Shown here piece after piece: positions 43,063-53,713 of a DNA stretch of 64,000 bases. This DNA comes from Salvia splendens (taxonomy: Eukaryota > Streptophyta > Magnoliopsida > Lamiales > Lamiaceae), in NCBI RefSeq assembly GCF_004379255.2, contig NC_056040.1, positions 36,410,242 through 36,474,241 of the forward strand, in the 5' to 3' direction. Each line of letters opens with the position of its first letter. The stretch's first letter is position 1. Position numbers and translations under genes: made by a program. Under the pieces are notes generated by a model. The model ran no database searches. It saw only the letters and a list, made by a program, of their open reading frames with translations, and was not told the DNA's origin.

Positions 43063-43770
43063 ACAACTCCCTATTGTCCCGCCTTGTAACACCGTTCCCA
43101 ACCACCGCCGCCCTCTTCAACTCAAGGTCTTCACCCTCGCTTCCCTCCCCTCCACTCCGACCACAACCCACGGCCTTCTTTCAACCCTCACGACCCTAAA
43201 CGCTGCCGGCCTCCGCCTTTGTGTCATATCTTACACCGTCACCTTCGCTTCTCCCCGACCACGCTGGTGACTTGGCACACGCTCGGCCATGCCGGACCAT
43301 CCGCCGGACACGTCGCCGGGGCCCGAGGAACCTCGCACCATCTCGGACCAGCACATGGTCTTTCGATCGGCCGAGGACCCCATCCCTAATCCTCCGAGCA
43401 AGAAGAGGAAAGCAAAAAGCCACAAAACTTAAAATGAGGAAAAGTACGCCGGCTCCACCAACTAAAGGAAATGGTCGGAAAAGGTTTGTTCTTTTACCCC
43501 TTCCGGAGGACAAACAACCTTGGAAGAGGCTCGAGTTCGGGTCGGAATACTCGTCCCCACCCGGGAGCCCTAAGTGCAAAGGGACCATCTTTCCGGGGAG
43601 CCCGCCGAGTGATCAAGGGGACAACGGCCGGCGGGATGAAGTAGAAAGTGCTTCGGGCACCAAGGAATGCCAATTGGCCATTGCCAATGCGGTTCTATCG
43701 ACCATGGCCTCCAAAAATCAAAATTCCGACCAGGTTGCCGGTGCGGCCGCCGGCGACGACCAATTCAAAT
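43063..43770 (+). pseudogene. LINE 5' UTR and ORF1 N-terminal part, copy 2
   Basis: Duplicate of 39,736-40,450, with 5' UTR 43,070-43,285 and ORF1 start near 43,290 ([20 protein letters not shown] in one frame). Close to the 29,823 copy as well. It ends in 'gccggcgacgaccaattc'. Confidence 0.8.
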
Positions 43771-43860
43771 CCAATGGAGGAAGATCGACAAGGCCAAGTC
43801 CGGAGGACAAACAACCTTGGAAGAGGCTCGAGTTCGGGTCGGAATTGGCATTTTGAGGAT
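43770..43860 (+). other. rearranged LINE ORF1 scrap before gypsy IN
   Basis: 'ggaggacaaacaaccttgga' and the next 30 nt repeat 43,505-43,552 of the ORF1 piece, out of order. It then passes through 'ttggcattttgaggatattt' into gypsy IN. The same 'tggcattttgagg' link is present inverted at 29,813-29,827. Confidence 0.65.
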
Positions 43861-44266
43861 ATTTCAATGGACTTTGTTGTTGGTTTGCCAAGAACAAAAA
43901 GAGGTAGAGATTCAGTTTTTGTGGTTGTTGATAGGTTTTCAAAAATGGCACATTTTAATCCATGTCACAAAACTGATGATGCATCTCATATCGCTGATTT
44001 GTTCTTTAAAGAAATTGTCCGTTTGCATGGTGTTCCTAGATCAATTGTGAGTGATCGAGATGCTAAATTTGTGAGTCATTTTTGGCGAGTGTTGTGGAAT
44101 AAGTTGGGAACTAAACTCTTGTTTTCTACTACTTGTCATCCACAAACTGATGGACAAACTGAAGTAGTTAATAGGACTTTGTCTCAATTACTACGAACTT
44201 TAGTTAAAAAGAACTTGAAAAGTTGAGAGGAATGCTTACCTTTTGCTGAGTTTGCTTATAATCGAA
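43851..44266 (+). pseudogene. CRM-like integrase fragment
   Basis: Frame 43,648-44,226 from [19 protein letters not shown] (Asp 1) through [20 protein letters not shown] (Asp 2) and [18 protein letters not shown] (Glu) to LVKKNLKS, then TGA where the family has Trp. IN core residues are all present, but zinc finger and C-terminal domains are missing. Closely matches the antisense copy at 29,400-29,815. Confidence 0.88.
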
Positions 44267-44312
44267 CTCAACAAACTTTGTGATGTGTGTTTTTCATCTA
44301 ACTTCAAGGTAA
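44267..44312 (+). other. short satellite and junction scraps
   Basis: 'ctcaacaaactttg', then 17 nt of satellite 'tgatgtgtgtttttcat', then kinase sequence in reverse. A 17-nt exact satellite match this close to other satellite joins is unlikely to be chance, but its exact limits are unclear. Confidence 0.5.
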
Positions 44313-44392
44313 CAACAAACTCAACAAACTGTTTAAAAGGTGCAGGACAGAAACAACAAAGGGCTTCTGGAGAAGTTCCCATCTTCTTTTTG
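44298..44392 (-). pseudogene. kinase pseudogene 5' junction, inverted copy
   Basis: Reverse complement of 25,796-25,890, with a few changes at its left end ('ctaacttcaaggtaacaac'). It meets satellite at the same base as the copies at 24,848 and 25,800. Confidence 0.9.
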
Positions 44393-44820
44393 TGCATGTA
44401 TTATGCGTGCTTTGTGTACAGTGTGTGTTTATATTTTCAGTAACGTGTGTATTATGTCCAATATATGCAATGTGTGTTTTTTGTGGTAAGTTTGTGTATT
44501 TTCTATTTATTTGTGTATAGTGTGTGTGTTTAAATTCTGAATAGCGTGTGTATTTTATACAATGTATGTATTTTGTATAATATATATTCTATGTAATGTA
44601 AGTAGCGTGGAGTGTGTCGATAAAGTCTACATTGTGTGTGTAATGTGTGCATTGTGTGTATTTTGTGGTAAGAGTATTAATGCGTGTATTTTGTATATAA
44701 TATGTATTTTGACCGGAGGTGTGTATAGTGTGTGTTTATGTTCTATATAGTGTGTGTATTTTGTATAGTGTATGTTGTGTGTAATGTAAGTAGTGTGCAT
44801 TTTGCGTATTTTGATCGGGG
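44389..44820 (+). repeat. satellite unit, left-truncated
   Basis: From 'tgtgcatgtattatg' to the unit end, long class. Confidence 0.9.
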
Positions 44821-46464
44821 ATGTGTATAGTGTTTGTTAATATTTTGAATAGTGTGATTTTATGCAATTTATGTATTTTATATAGCGTGTACTGTGTGCA
44901 AGTAGTGTGGAGTGTGTGCATTATGTCTACTTTGTGTGTAAGGTGTGCATTGTGTGTATTTTTTGGGATATGTGTGACGGTGTGTATTTTTTGTTTATAA
45001 GTGTATTTTGACCGGAGATGTGTATTTGTATGTATTTTATATAGTGTGTATTGTGTGTAAAGTGTGCATTGTGTGTATTTTGTGGTAAGTGTGTGTTTCT
45101 ATTTTTTTTGTGGGTAGTATGTCTATGTGTTAAGTGTGTGCATTTTGTATTTAGTGTGGTGGTGCGTGTATAGTGTGTGTATGGTGCGTGTATAGTGTGT
45201 ATTCTTTATATATTGAGTCTCTGCACACGGTGTATATTTTGAATACAGTTCGTATTGTGTGCAATGTATGTACTGTGTATAGTTTATTTTTCCTATGTGT
45301 ATCTTTTTGTGTATAGTGTGCTTGTATAGGGTGTGCGGTGTGTGTATTGTATATATTTGTGGATAGTGTATATGTGTAGCGCAAATGTGTGTATTTTTTA
45401 TTAAGTGTATTGTGTTCAATGTATGCCGTGGAGTGTGTCTGTGTCTGAATTGTGTATTTTGGGTTTAATCTATGTATTTTATTATTAGTGTGTGTATTTT
45501 TGACTGAAGATGTGTATAGTGTGTGTTTATGTGTGGGAAGTGTCTATGTGTATTTTGTGTTTAATGTATGTAATTTATTTATAATGTGTGTTTGGATCGG
45601 GGATTTGTATAGTGTTTATTTATATTTGGTATAGTTTATGTATTTATGCAATGTATGTATTTTTGTGATGTGTGTTTTTCATGTTTAATGTGTGTATTTT
45701 ATTATTAATGTTTGTATTTTGACCAGAGATGTGTATAGTGTGTCTATTTTATGCAATGTATTTATTTTGATTAATTTGTATTTTTGCAATGTACGAAGTT
45801 TGGAGCATGTGGATTGTGTGTACTTTGTGTATAAAGTATGCATTGTTTGGGATGTGTGTGTATGTGTGGAAATTGTGTATTTTGTGTAGTGTGTATTTTC
45901 AATACAATTTGTATTTTGTGTGTATGATTTTAGTGGTTTTATGTTTTATATAGTGTGTTTATAGTGCTACATATGTAGTTCTCGTATATGAATATTATAA
46001 TGCGTTACGGGTATTGTGTGTAGTGAATATATTTTGTGCATGTATTATGCGTGCTTTGTGTACAGTGTGTGTTTATATTTTCAGTAACGTGTGTATTATG
46101 TCCAATATATGCAATGTGTGTTTTTTGTGGTAAGTTTGTGTATTTTCTATTTATTTGTGTATAGTGTGTGTGTTTAAATTCTGAATAGCGTGTGTATTTT
46201 ATACAATGTATGTATTTTGTATAATATATATTCTATGTAATGTAAGTAGCGTGGAGTGTGTCGATAAAGTCTACATTGTGTGTGTAATGTGTGCATTGTG
46301 TGTATTTTGTGGTAAGAGTATTAATGCGTGTATTTTGTATATAATATGTATTTTGACCGGAGGTGTGTATAGTGTGTGTTTATGTTCTATATAGTGTGTG
46401 TATTTTGTATAGTGTATGTTGTGTGTAATGTAAGTAGTGTGCATTTTGCGTATTTTGATCGGGG
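44821..46464 (+). repeat. satellite unit j
   Basis: 1644 bp, long class. Private 'attataatgcg' near 45,996. Confidence 0.9.
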
Positions 46465-48094
46465 ATGTGTATAGTGTTTGTTAATATTTTGAATAGTGTG
46501 ATTTTATGCAATTTATGTATTTTATATAGCGTGTACTGTGTGCAAGTAGTGTGGAGTGTGTGCATTATGTCTACTTTGTGTGTAAGGTGTGCATTGTGTG
46601 TATTTTTTGGGATATGTGTGACGGTGTGTATTTTTTGTTTATAAGTGTATTTTGACCGGAGATGTGTATTTGTATGTATTTTATATAGTGTGTATTGTGT
46701 GTAAAGTGTGCATTGTGTGTATTTTGTGGTAAGTGTGTGTTTCTATTTTTTTTGTGGGTAGTATGTCTATGTGTTAAGTGTGTGCATTTTGTATTTAGTG
46801 TGGTGGTGCGTGTATAGTGTGTGTATGGTGCGTGTATAGTGTGTATTCTTTATATATTGAGTCTCTGCACACGGTGTATATTTTGAATACAGTTCGTATT
46901 GTGTGCAATGTATGTACTGTGTATAGTTTATTTTTCCTATGTGTATCTTTTTGTGTATAGTGTGCTTGTATAGGGTGTGCGGTGTGTGTATTGTATATAT
47001 TTGTGGATAGTGTATATGTGTAGCGCAAATGTGTGTATTTTTTATTAAGTGTATGCCGTGGAGTGTGTCTGTGTCTGAATTGTGTATTTTGGGTTTAATC
47101 TATGTATTTTATTATTAGTGTGTGTATTTTTGACTGAAGATGTGTATAGTGTGTGTTTATGTGTGGGAAGTGTCTATGTGTATTTTGTGTTTAATGTATG
47201 TAATTTATTTATAATGTGTGTTTGGATCGGGGATTTGTATAGTGTTTATTTATATTTGGTATAGTTTATGTATTTATGCAATGTATGTATTTTTGTGATG
47301 TGTGTTTTTCATGTTTAATGTGTGTATTTTATTATTAATGTTTGTATTTTGACCAGAGATGTGTATAGTGTGTCTATTTTATGCAATGTATTTATTTTGA
47401 TTAATTTGTATTTTTGCAATGTACGAAGTTTGGAGCATGTGGATTGTGTGTACTTTGTGTATAAAGTATGCATTGATTGGGATGTGTGTGTATGTGTGGA
47501 AATTGTGTATTTTGTGTAGTGTGTATTTTCAATACAATTTGTATTTTGTGTGTATGATTTTAGTGGTTTTATGTTTTATATAGTGTGTTTATAGTGCTAC
47601 ATATGTAGTTCTCGTATATGAATATTATAGTGCGTTACGGGTATTGTGAGTAGTGAATATATTTTGTGCATGTATTATGCGTGCTTTGTGTACAGTGTGT
47701 GTTTATATTTTCAGTAACGTGTGTATTATGTCCAATATATGCAATGTGTGTTTTTTGTGGTAAGTTTGTGTATTTTCTATTTATTTGTGTATAGTGTGTG
47801 TGTTTAAATTCTGAATAGCGTGTGTATTTTATACAATGTATGTATTTTGTATAATATATATTCTATGTAATGTAAGTAGCGTGGAGTGTGTCGATAAAGT
47901 CTACATTGTGTGTGTAATGTGTGCATTGTGTGTATTTTGTGGTAAGAGTATTAATGCGTGTATTTTGTATATAATATGTATTTTGACCGGAGGTGTGTAT
48001 AGTGTGTGTTTATGTTCTATATAGTGTGTGTATTTTGTATAGTGTATGTTGTGTGTAATGTAAGTAGTGTGCATTTTGCGTATTTTGATCGGGG
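46465..48094 (+). repeat. satellite unit k
   Basis: 1630 bp, long class. It has a 14-nt deletion near 47,050 ('gtgtatgccgtgg'), 'gcattgattggg' near 47,470 and 'attgtgagtag' near 47,643, all shared only with unit l. Confidence 0.92.
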
Positions 48095-49724
48095 ATGTGT
48101 ATAGTGTTTGTTAATATTTTGAATAGTGTGATTTTATGCAATTTATGTATTTTATATAGCGTGTACTGTGTGCAAGTAGTGTGGAGTGTGTGCATTATGT
48201 CTACTTTGTGTGTAAGGTGTGCATTGTGTGTATTTTTTGGGATATGTGTGACGGTGTGTATTTTTTGTTTATAAGTGTATTTTGACCGGAGATGTGTATT
48301 TGTATGTATTTTATATAGTGTGTATTGTGTGTAAAGTGTGCATTGTGTGTATTTTGTGGTAAGTGTGTGTTTCTATTTTTTTTGTGGGTAGTATGTCTAT
48401 GTGTTAAGTGTGTGCATTTTGTATTTAGTGTGGTGGTGCGTGTATAGTGTGTGTATGGTGCGTGTATAGTGTGTATTCTTTATATATTGAGTCTCTGCAC
48501 ACGGTGTATATTTTGAATACAGTTCGTATTGTGTGCAATGTATGTACTGTGTATAGTTTATTTTTCCTATGTGTATCTTTTTGTGTATAGTGTGCTTGTA
48601 TAGGGTGTGCGGTGTGTGTATTGTATATATTTGTGGATAGTGTATATGTGTAGCGCAAATGTGTGTATTTTTTATTAAGTGTATGCCGTGGAGTGTGTCT
48701 GTGTCTGAATTGTGTATTTTGGGTTTAATCTATGTATTTTATTATTAGTGTGTGTATTTTTGACTGAAGATGTGTATAGTGTGTGTTTATGTGTGGGAAG
48801 TGTCTATGTGTATTTTGTGTTTAATGTATGTAATTTATTTATAATGTGTGTTTGGATCGGGGATTTGTATAGTGTTTATTTATATTTGGTATAGTTTATG
48901 TATTTATGCAATGTATGTATTTTTGTGATGTGTGTTTTTCATGTTTAATGTGTGTATTTTATTATTAATGTTTGTATTTTGACCAGAGATGTGTATAGTG
49001 TGTCTATTTTATGCAATGTATTTATTTTGATTAATTTGTATTTTTGCAATGTACGAAGTTTGGAGCATGTGGATTGTGTGTACTTTGTGTATAAAGTATG
49101 CATTGATTGGGATGTGTGTGTATGTGTGGAAATTGTGTATTTTGTGTAGTGTGTATTTTCAATACAATTTGTATTTTGTGTGTATGATTTTAGTGGTTTT
49201 ATGTTTTATATAGTGTGTTTATAGTGCTACATATGTAGTTCTCGTATATGAATATTATAGTGCGTTACGGGTATTGTGAGTAGTGAATATATTTTGTGCA
49301 TGTATTATGCGTGCTTTGTGTACAGTGTGTGTTTATATTTTCAGTAACGTGTGTATTATGTCCAATATATGCAATGTGTGTTTTTTGTGGTAAGTTTGTG
49401 TATTTTCTATTTATTTGTGTATAGTGTGTGTGTTTAAATTCTGAATAGCGTGTGTATTTTATACAATGTATGTATTTTGTATAATATATATTCTATGTAA
49501 TGTAAGTAGCGTGGAGTGTGTCGATAAAGTCTACATTGTGTGTGTAATGTGTGCATTGTGTGTATTTTGTGGTAAGAGTATTAATGCGTGTATTTTGTAT
49601 ATAATATGTATTTTGACCGGAGGTGTGTATAGTGTGTGTTTATGTTCTATATAGTGTGTGTATTTTGTATAGTGTATGTTGTGTGTAATGTAAGTAGTGT
49701 GCATTTTGCGTATTTTGATCGGGG
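48095..49724 (+). repeat. satellite unit l
   Basis: 1630 bp; carries the same three private features as unit k (near 48,680, 49,100 and 49,273). No difference from unit k was noticed by eye. Confidence 0.92.
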
Positions 49725-51127
49725 ATGTGTATAGTGTTTGTTAATATTTTGAATAGTGTGATTTTATGCAATTTATGTATTTTATATAGCGTGTACTGTG
49801 TGCAAGTAGTGTGGAGTGTGTGCATTATGTCTACTTTGTGTGTAAGGTGTGCATTGTGTGTATTTTTTGGGATATGTGTGACGGTGTGTATTTTTTGTTT
49901 ATAAGTGTATTTTGACCGGAGATGTGTATTTGTATGTATTTTATATAGTGTGTATTGTGTGTAAAGTGTGCATTGTGTGTATTTTGTGGTAAGTGTGTGT
50001 TTCTATTTTTTTTGTGGGTAGTATGTCTATGTGTTAAGTGTGTGCATTTTGTATTTAGTGTGGTGGTGCGTGTATAGTGTGTGTATGGTGCGTGTATAGT
50101 GTGTATTCTTTATATATTGAGTCTCTGCACACGGTGTATATTTTGAATACAGTTCGTATTGTGTGCAATGTATGTACTGTGTATAGTTTATTTTTCCTAT
50201 GTGTATCTTTTTGTGTATAGTGTGCTTGTATAGGGTGTGCGGTGTGTGTATTGTATATATTTGTGGATAGTGTATATGTGTAGCGCAAATGTGTGTATTT
50301 TTTATTAAGTGTATTGTGTTCAATGTATGCCGTGGAGTGTGTCTGTGTCTGAATTGTGTATTTTGGGTTTAATCTATGTATTTTATTATTAGTGCGTGTA
50401 TTTTTGACTGAAGATGTGTATAGTGTGTGTTTATGTGTGGGAAGTGTCTATGTGTATTTTGTGTTTAATGTATGTAATTTATTTATAATGTGTGTTTGGA
50501 TCGGGGATTTGTATAGTGTTTATTTATATTTGGTATAGTTTATGTATTTATGCAATGTATGTATTTTTGTGATGTGTGTTTTTCATGTTTAATGTGTGTA
50601 TTTTATTATTAATGTTTGTATTTTGACCAGAGATGTGTATAGTGTGTCTATTTTATGCAATGTATTTATTTTGATTAATTTGTATTTTTGCAATGTACGA
50701 AGTTTGGAGCATGTGGATTGTGTGTACTTTGTGTATAAAGTATGCATTGTTTGGGATGTGTGTGTATGTGTGGAAATTGTGTATTTTGTGTAGTGTGTAT
50801 TTTCAATACAATTTGTATTTTGTGTGTATGATTTTAGTGGTTTTATGTTTTATATAGTGTGTTTATAGTGCTACATATGTAGTTCTCGTATATGAATATT
50901 ATAGTGTGTTACGGGTATTGTGTGTAGTGAATATATTTTGTGCATGTATTATGCGTGCTTTGTGTACAGTGTGTGTTTATATTTTCAGTAACGTGTGTAT
51001 TATGTCCAATATATGCAATGTGTGTTTTTTGTGGTAAGTTTGTGTATTTTCTATTTATTTGTGTATAGTGTGTGTGTTTAAATTCTGAATAGCGTGTGTA
51101 TTTTATACAATGTATGTATTTTGTATA
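49725..51127 (+). repeat. satellite unit m, cut by the Athila-like LTR
   Basis: Lacks the 14-nt deletion of k and l. Private 'attagtgcgtg' near 50,390 and 'atagtgtgttacggg' near 50,900. It ends in 'ttttgtata', after which the LTR begins; the expected continuation 'atatatattc' is missing. Confidence 0.92.
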
Positions 51128-52643
51128 TGGAAGGGGGGGGAGAGATGATTCAGAGAGACGCTCTTTCGTACGTATGCACAGAAATTGATCAATGCAAGCG
51201 CTCGGTCAAGACACCATGCTTCTTAAGTCCACTGGAGCACAGGGTCCAGGAACTCAAGAGAACATACAGTGCTTTAGTCGTTGGACACTCTCAACTCCCC
51301 TTTCAAAAAATAATATAAATCCCTCAACCCGAATACTATGAATTAGTATAGGGAAGTGGGGTCGATCCCACAGAGATGGACTCGCAAAGTAGTGCTCAGA
51401 GGCTTTGGACAAACAAATGGCTGCTGCCACGCAAAAGGGTTGAGAATTTTAAACTAACTCTAGACCTAGGCAGGAAATGTAAATGCTAGACCTAGGACAT
51501 GTTAACTTGTAAATTCAGACTTCGACAGCAAGAAACATAACCACTTCCTGGACAGTGTAAACAACTACCTAATCTAGCTAAACAGAATATAACTGAAAGT
51601 GGGGACCATCATTCAAAAACTGGCAAGTACAGAAAGGACTGCAGACAACAAACTTTGACGCTAGCTCGTAGCACAATGCATCCTCTCAGCTGGATTAAAC
51701 TTGCAGATGAACAAAACAGAACACAAAGCGAGATTCGAACAGAATATAGAAATTTGCTCGTCGGAAACTTGCCACAAAATGGAAACACATCAGATCTGCG
51801 TACACTAGACGGAATGAAAGAAAAACACGTAAACTAGGCATAAAAATCAGATCGAAACTACTTCAGATTCACGCCAGAATACTTGATCCACTCCGGATCC
51901 AAGACATCCGAACTCAACAACAAACAAATTCAGCAGATCAAACACGGATTCCTCTACAATCCAACTCCAATCTCCCAGATCTGACCATTAACCTGCAATG
52001 ACTCAAAAACAGCTGCGAAACGCATCCAACTCAGACAATTTAAAACACCAAAATCTCAACAACGAAACAATCAAACTAGAAATCAACACAATTGCCATAA
52101 TAGAAAATCAAACTTGCATTAAAACCAGAGATTCTTCGGTGAACAGCGAACCGAGCTTCGAACAACGAAGCTCGGCAGAGTAAGTAAAATCCGGAAAGCG
52201 AAAGAGAAATTGTTTCTTCGCCCCAAATAAGAGCGGTGTTACACACTATCGAAAGCTAAGATGAAACCCCGGACGTGTGAACTGAAATCTCCGCAAATTA
52301 GTACCAAGTGTGTGTATGGAAAAATGAACTAAGCAACAGGCTGTGGTGAGGTCTCCACCGAGAAGATCCCTCCAGCTTGCATGCTTCTGCCTTTTATAGA
52401 TGCGGACATAGCCCTCGAGTCTTCGTAGAAATCCCTATTCTACCCTTCAACTCTAGAGCTTCCTCCGTCGAGCAATTCTCTTCATAATCGTTCACTAAAT
52501 CGCCATTTCCTCGACCCTGTGATTTTTTGGTCTTCTTTCCTGGATCTGGCGAATTCCTTCACACACCTGGCTTAAAACGTGCGTTAGCCCCAATAAAATC
52601 ACGAATTAAGTCCCTAGACCCATGCATGAAATTAGCCTTATCA
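51128..52643 (-). repeat. 3' LTR of the Athila-like element (about 1.5 kb)
   Basis: The left edge tggaagg is defined by the right LTR copy at 63,121. The right edge is set at ccttatca (52,636-52,643), i.e. the element-sense LTR starts TGATAAGG and ends CCTTCCA, a short imperfect inverted repeat with TG...CA ends. The right edge cannot be checked against the other LTR, which leaves the window first. An alternative edge near 53,548 is discussed in the findings. Confidence 0.7.
52391..52398 (-). promoter_or_regulatory. LTR TATA box (TATAAAAG, minus sense)
   Basis: 'cttttata' on the + strand, about 245 nt from the proposed LTR start in element sense, as expected for the U3 promoter driving genomic RNA. 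Confidence 0.55.
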
Positions 52644-53713
52644 AACTGCTCACACTTAAACCATGCTTGTCCTCAAGTATGAAAGACAAGAAAAAGAAAT
52701 AAGGCAAATTTCAATGCACGGCCCCCTCCAAGTACGATTCCACAAACAAAACAGACTCCTAGACCTAGACAACTACAAACTAAAAAAAAACGAGAACAAA
52801 CATAACAGACAAGCATGAACTAGTTCAACTTTTAGGCGACCGTCCCCACAAGCTTGAGTCCTATCCGATCGTCTACATTCTCCAAATCTTCCCCCTTTTC
52901 TCGTCCACTTCAAAACGGTTTGTCGGTTCGTCAAGAAACCCCCTTTGATTTCCCAGCGGTTAGGTTCGCTCGATCACTCATTCCTCACCAGGGATGTTAG
53001 GATCAAAACGCTCCTCAGTTAAAATTATACCACTGATGCGTTGGGTTATGAGAGTTCTCCCTTCTTGCTACAATCCTCCTTTTACTTTGAATTCCTGGGT
53101 CAGGTGACGATTGCTTCCTGCCTTATAACTCACTCTTAATGTGGGGCTTCACAACTAGGTTATCTGAGGCTTTTTCCATCGTCCCAACTTCATCCAAACC
53201 ATTCTGAATTTATTAGGAAAAAGGGGCATCAAAGTTGACATATATTCTCTCTTCAATCGCTCTTACTAAGGGAAACTTGCCTTATTATCTTACTAATTCA
53301 TGCGAAACACGCAACCTAAAGACTCTAAGACACAAAAACAGAAGCTATACTTACTCCCCCCCTCCCACTTCACTCGAGCTTGTCCCCAAGCTTTCCTAGT
53401 GAAGGGGGGAAAAGAAGTAAGAACATCAGACAACAAAAACAAACAAACAAACACACAGACAAAACAAAACAAACTTCTTACTTAGACCGAACATCGTGCT
53501 AAGCGGGAGAAGAAACAACATACAACACAAAACATGCTATGACATAACAACCCCCTTCTCACACTTAGACCAAAGATTGGGCTAAGTGTGGAAGGGTTCA
53601 ACACATATATACAGAACGTAGCATGTTGGCAGGTAAAAATAAAAAAAAACGAAAGAATTTAAAAAAAAAATGAAAAACAGAAAAGAAGAAGTTACTTGGG
53701 TTGGCGGGGAAAT
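52644..53713 (-). other. 3' untranslated region of the Athila-like element
   Basis: About 1.07 kb between the third ORF and the LTR. No coding frame is supported. It contains 'cttgtcctcaag' (52,667) and 'cttgtccccaag' (53,380), each after a short pyrimidine-rich stretch, 'ctcacactta' twice (52,650; 53,556) and polypyrimidine 'ctccccccctccc' (53,357-53,369). These repeated purine-tract-like motifs (read on the minus strand) are typical of regions before Athila LTRs. Confidence 0.6.

Larger units (their letters stand above)
44389..51127 (+). repeat. 1.63-kb GT-rich satellite, array block 2
   Basis: Same satellite and orientation as block 1. Unit landmarks (ATG of ggggatgtgtatag) at 44,821, 46,465, 48,095 and 49,725. 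All units at the relevant positions carry 'gtgggtagtatg' where block 1 has 'gtgggcagtatg', and the 2-nt shorter GT run. The left end is the kinase-pseudogene junction and the right end is the Athila-like LTR at 51,128. Confidence 0.96.
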
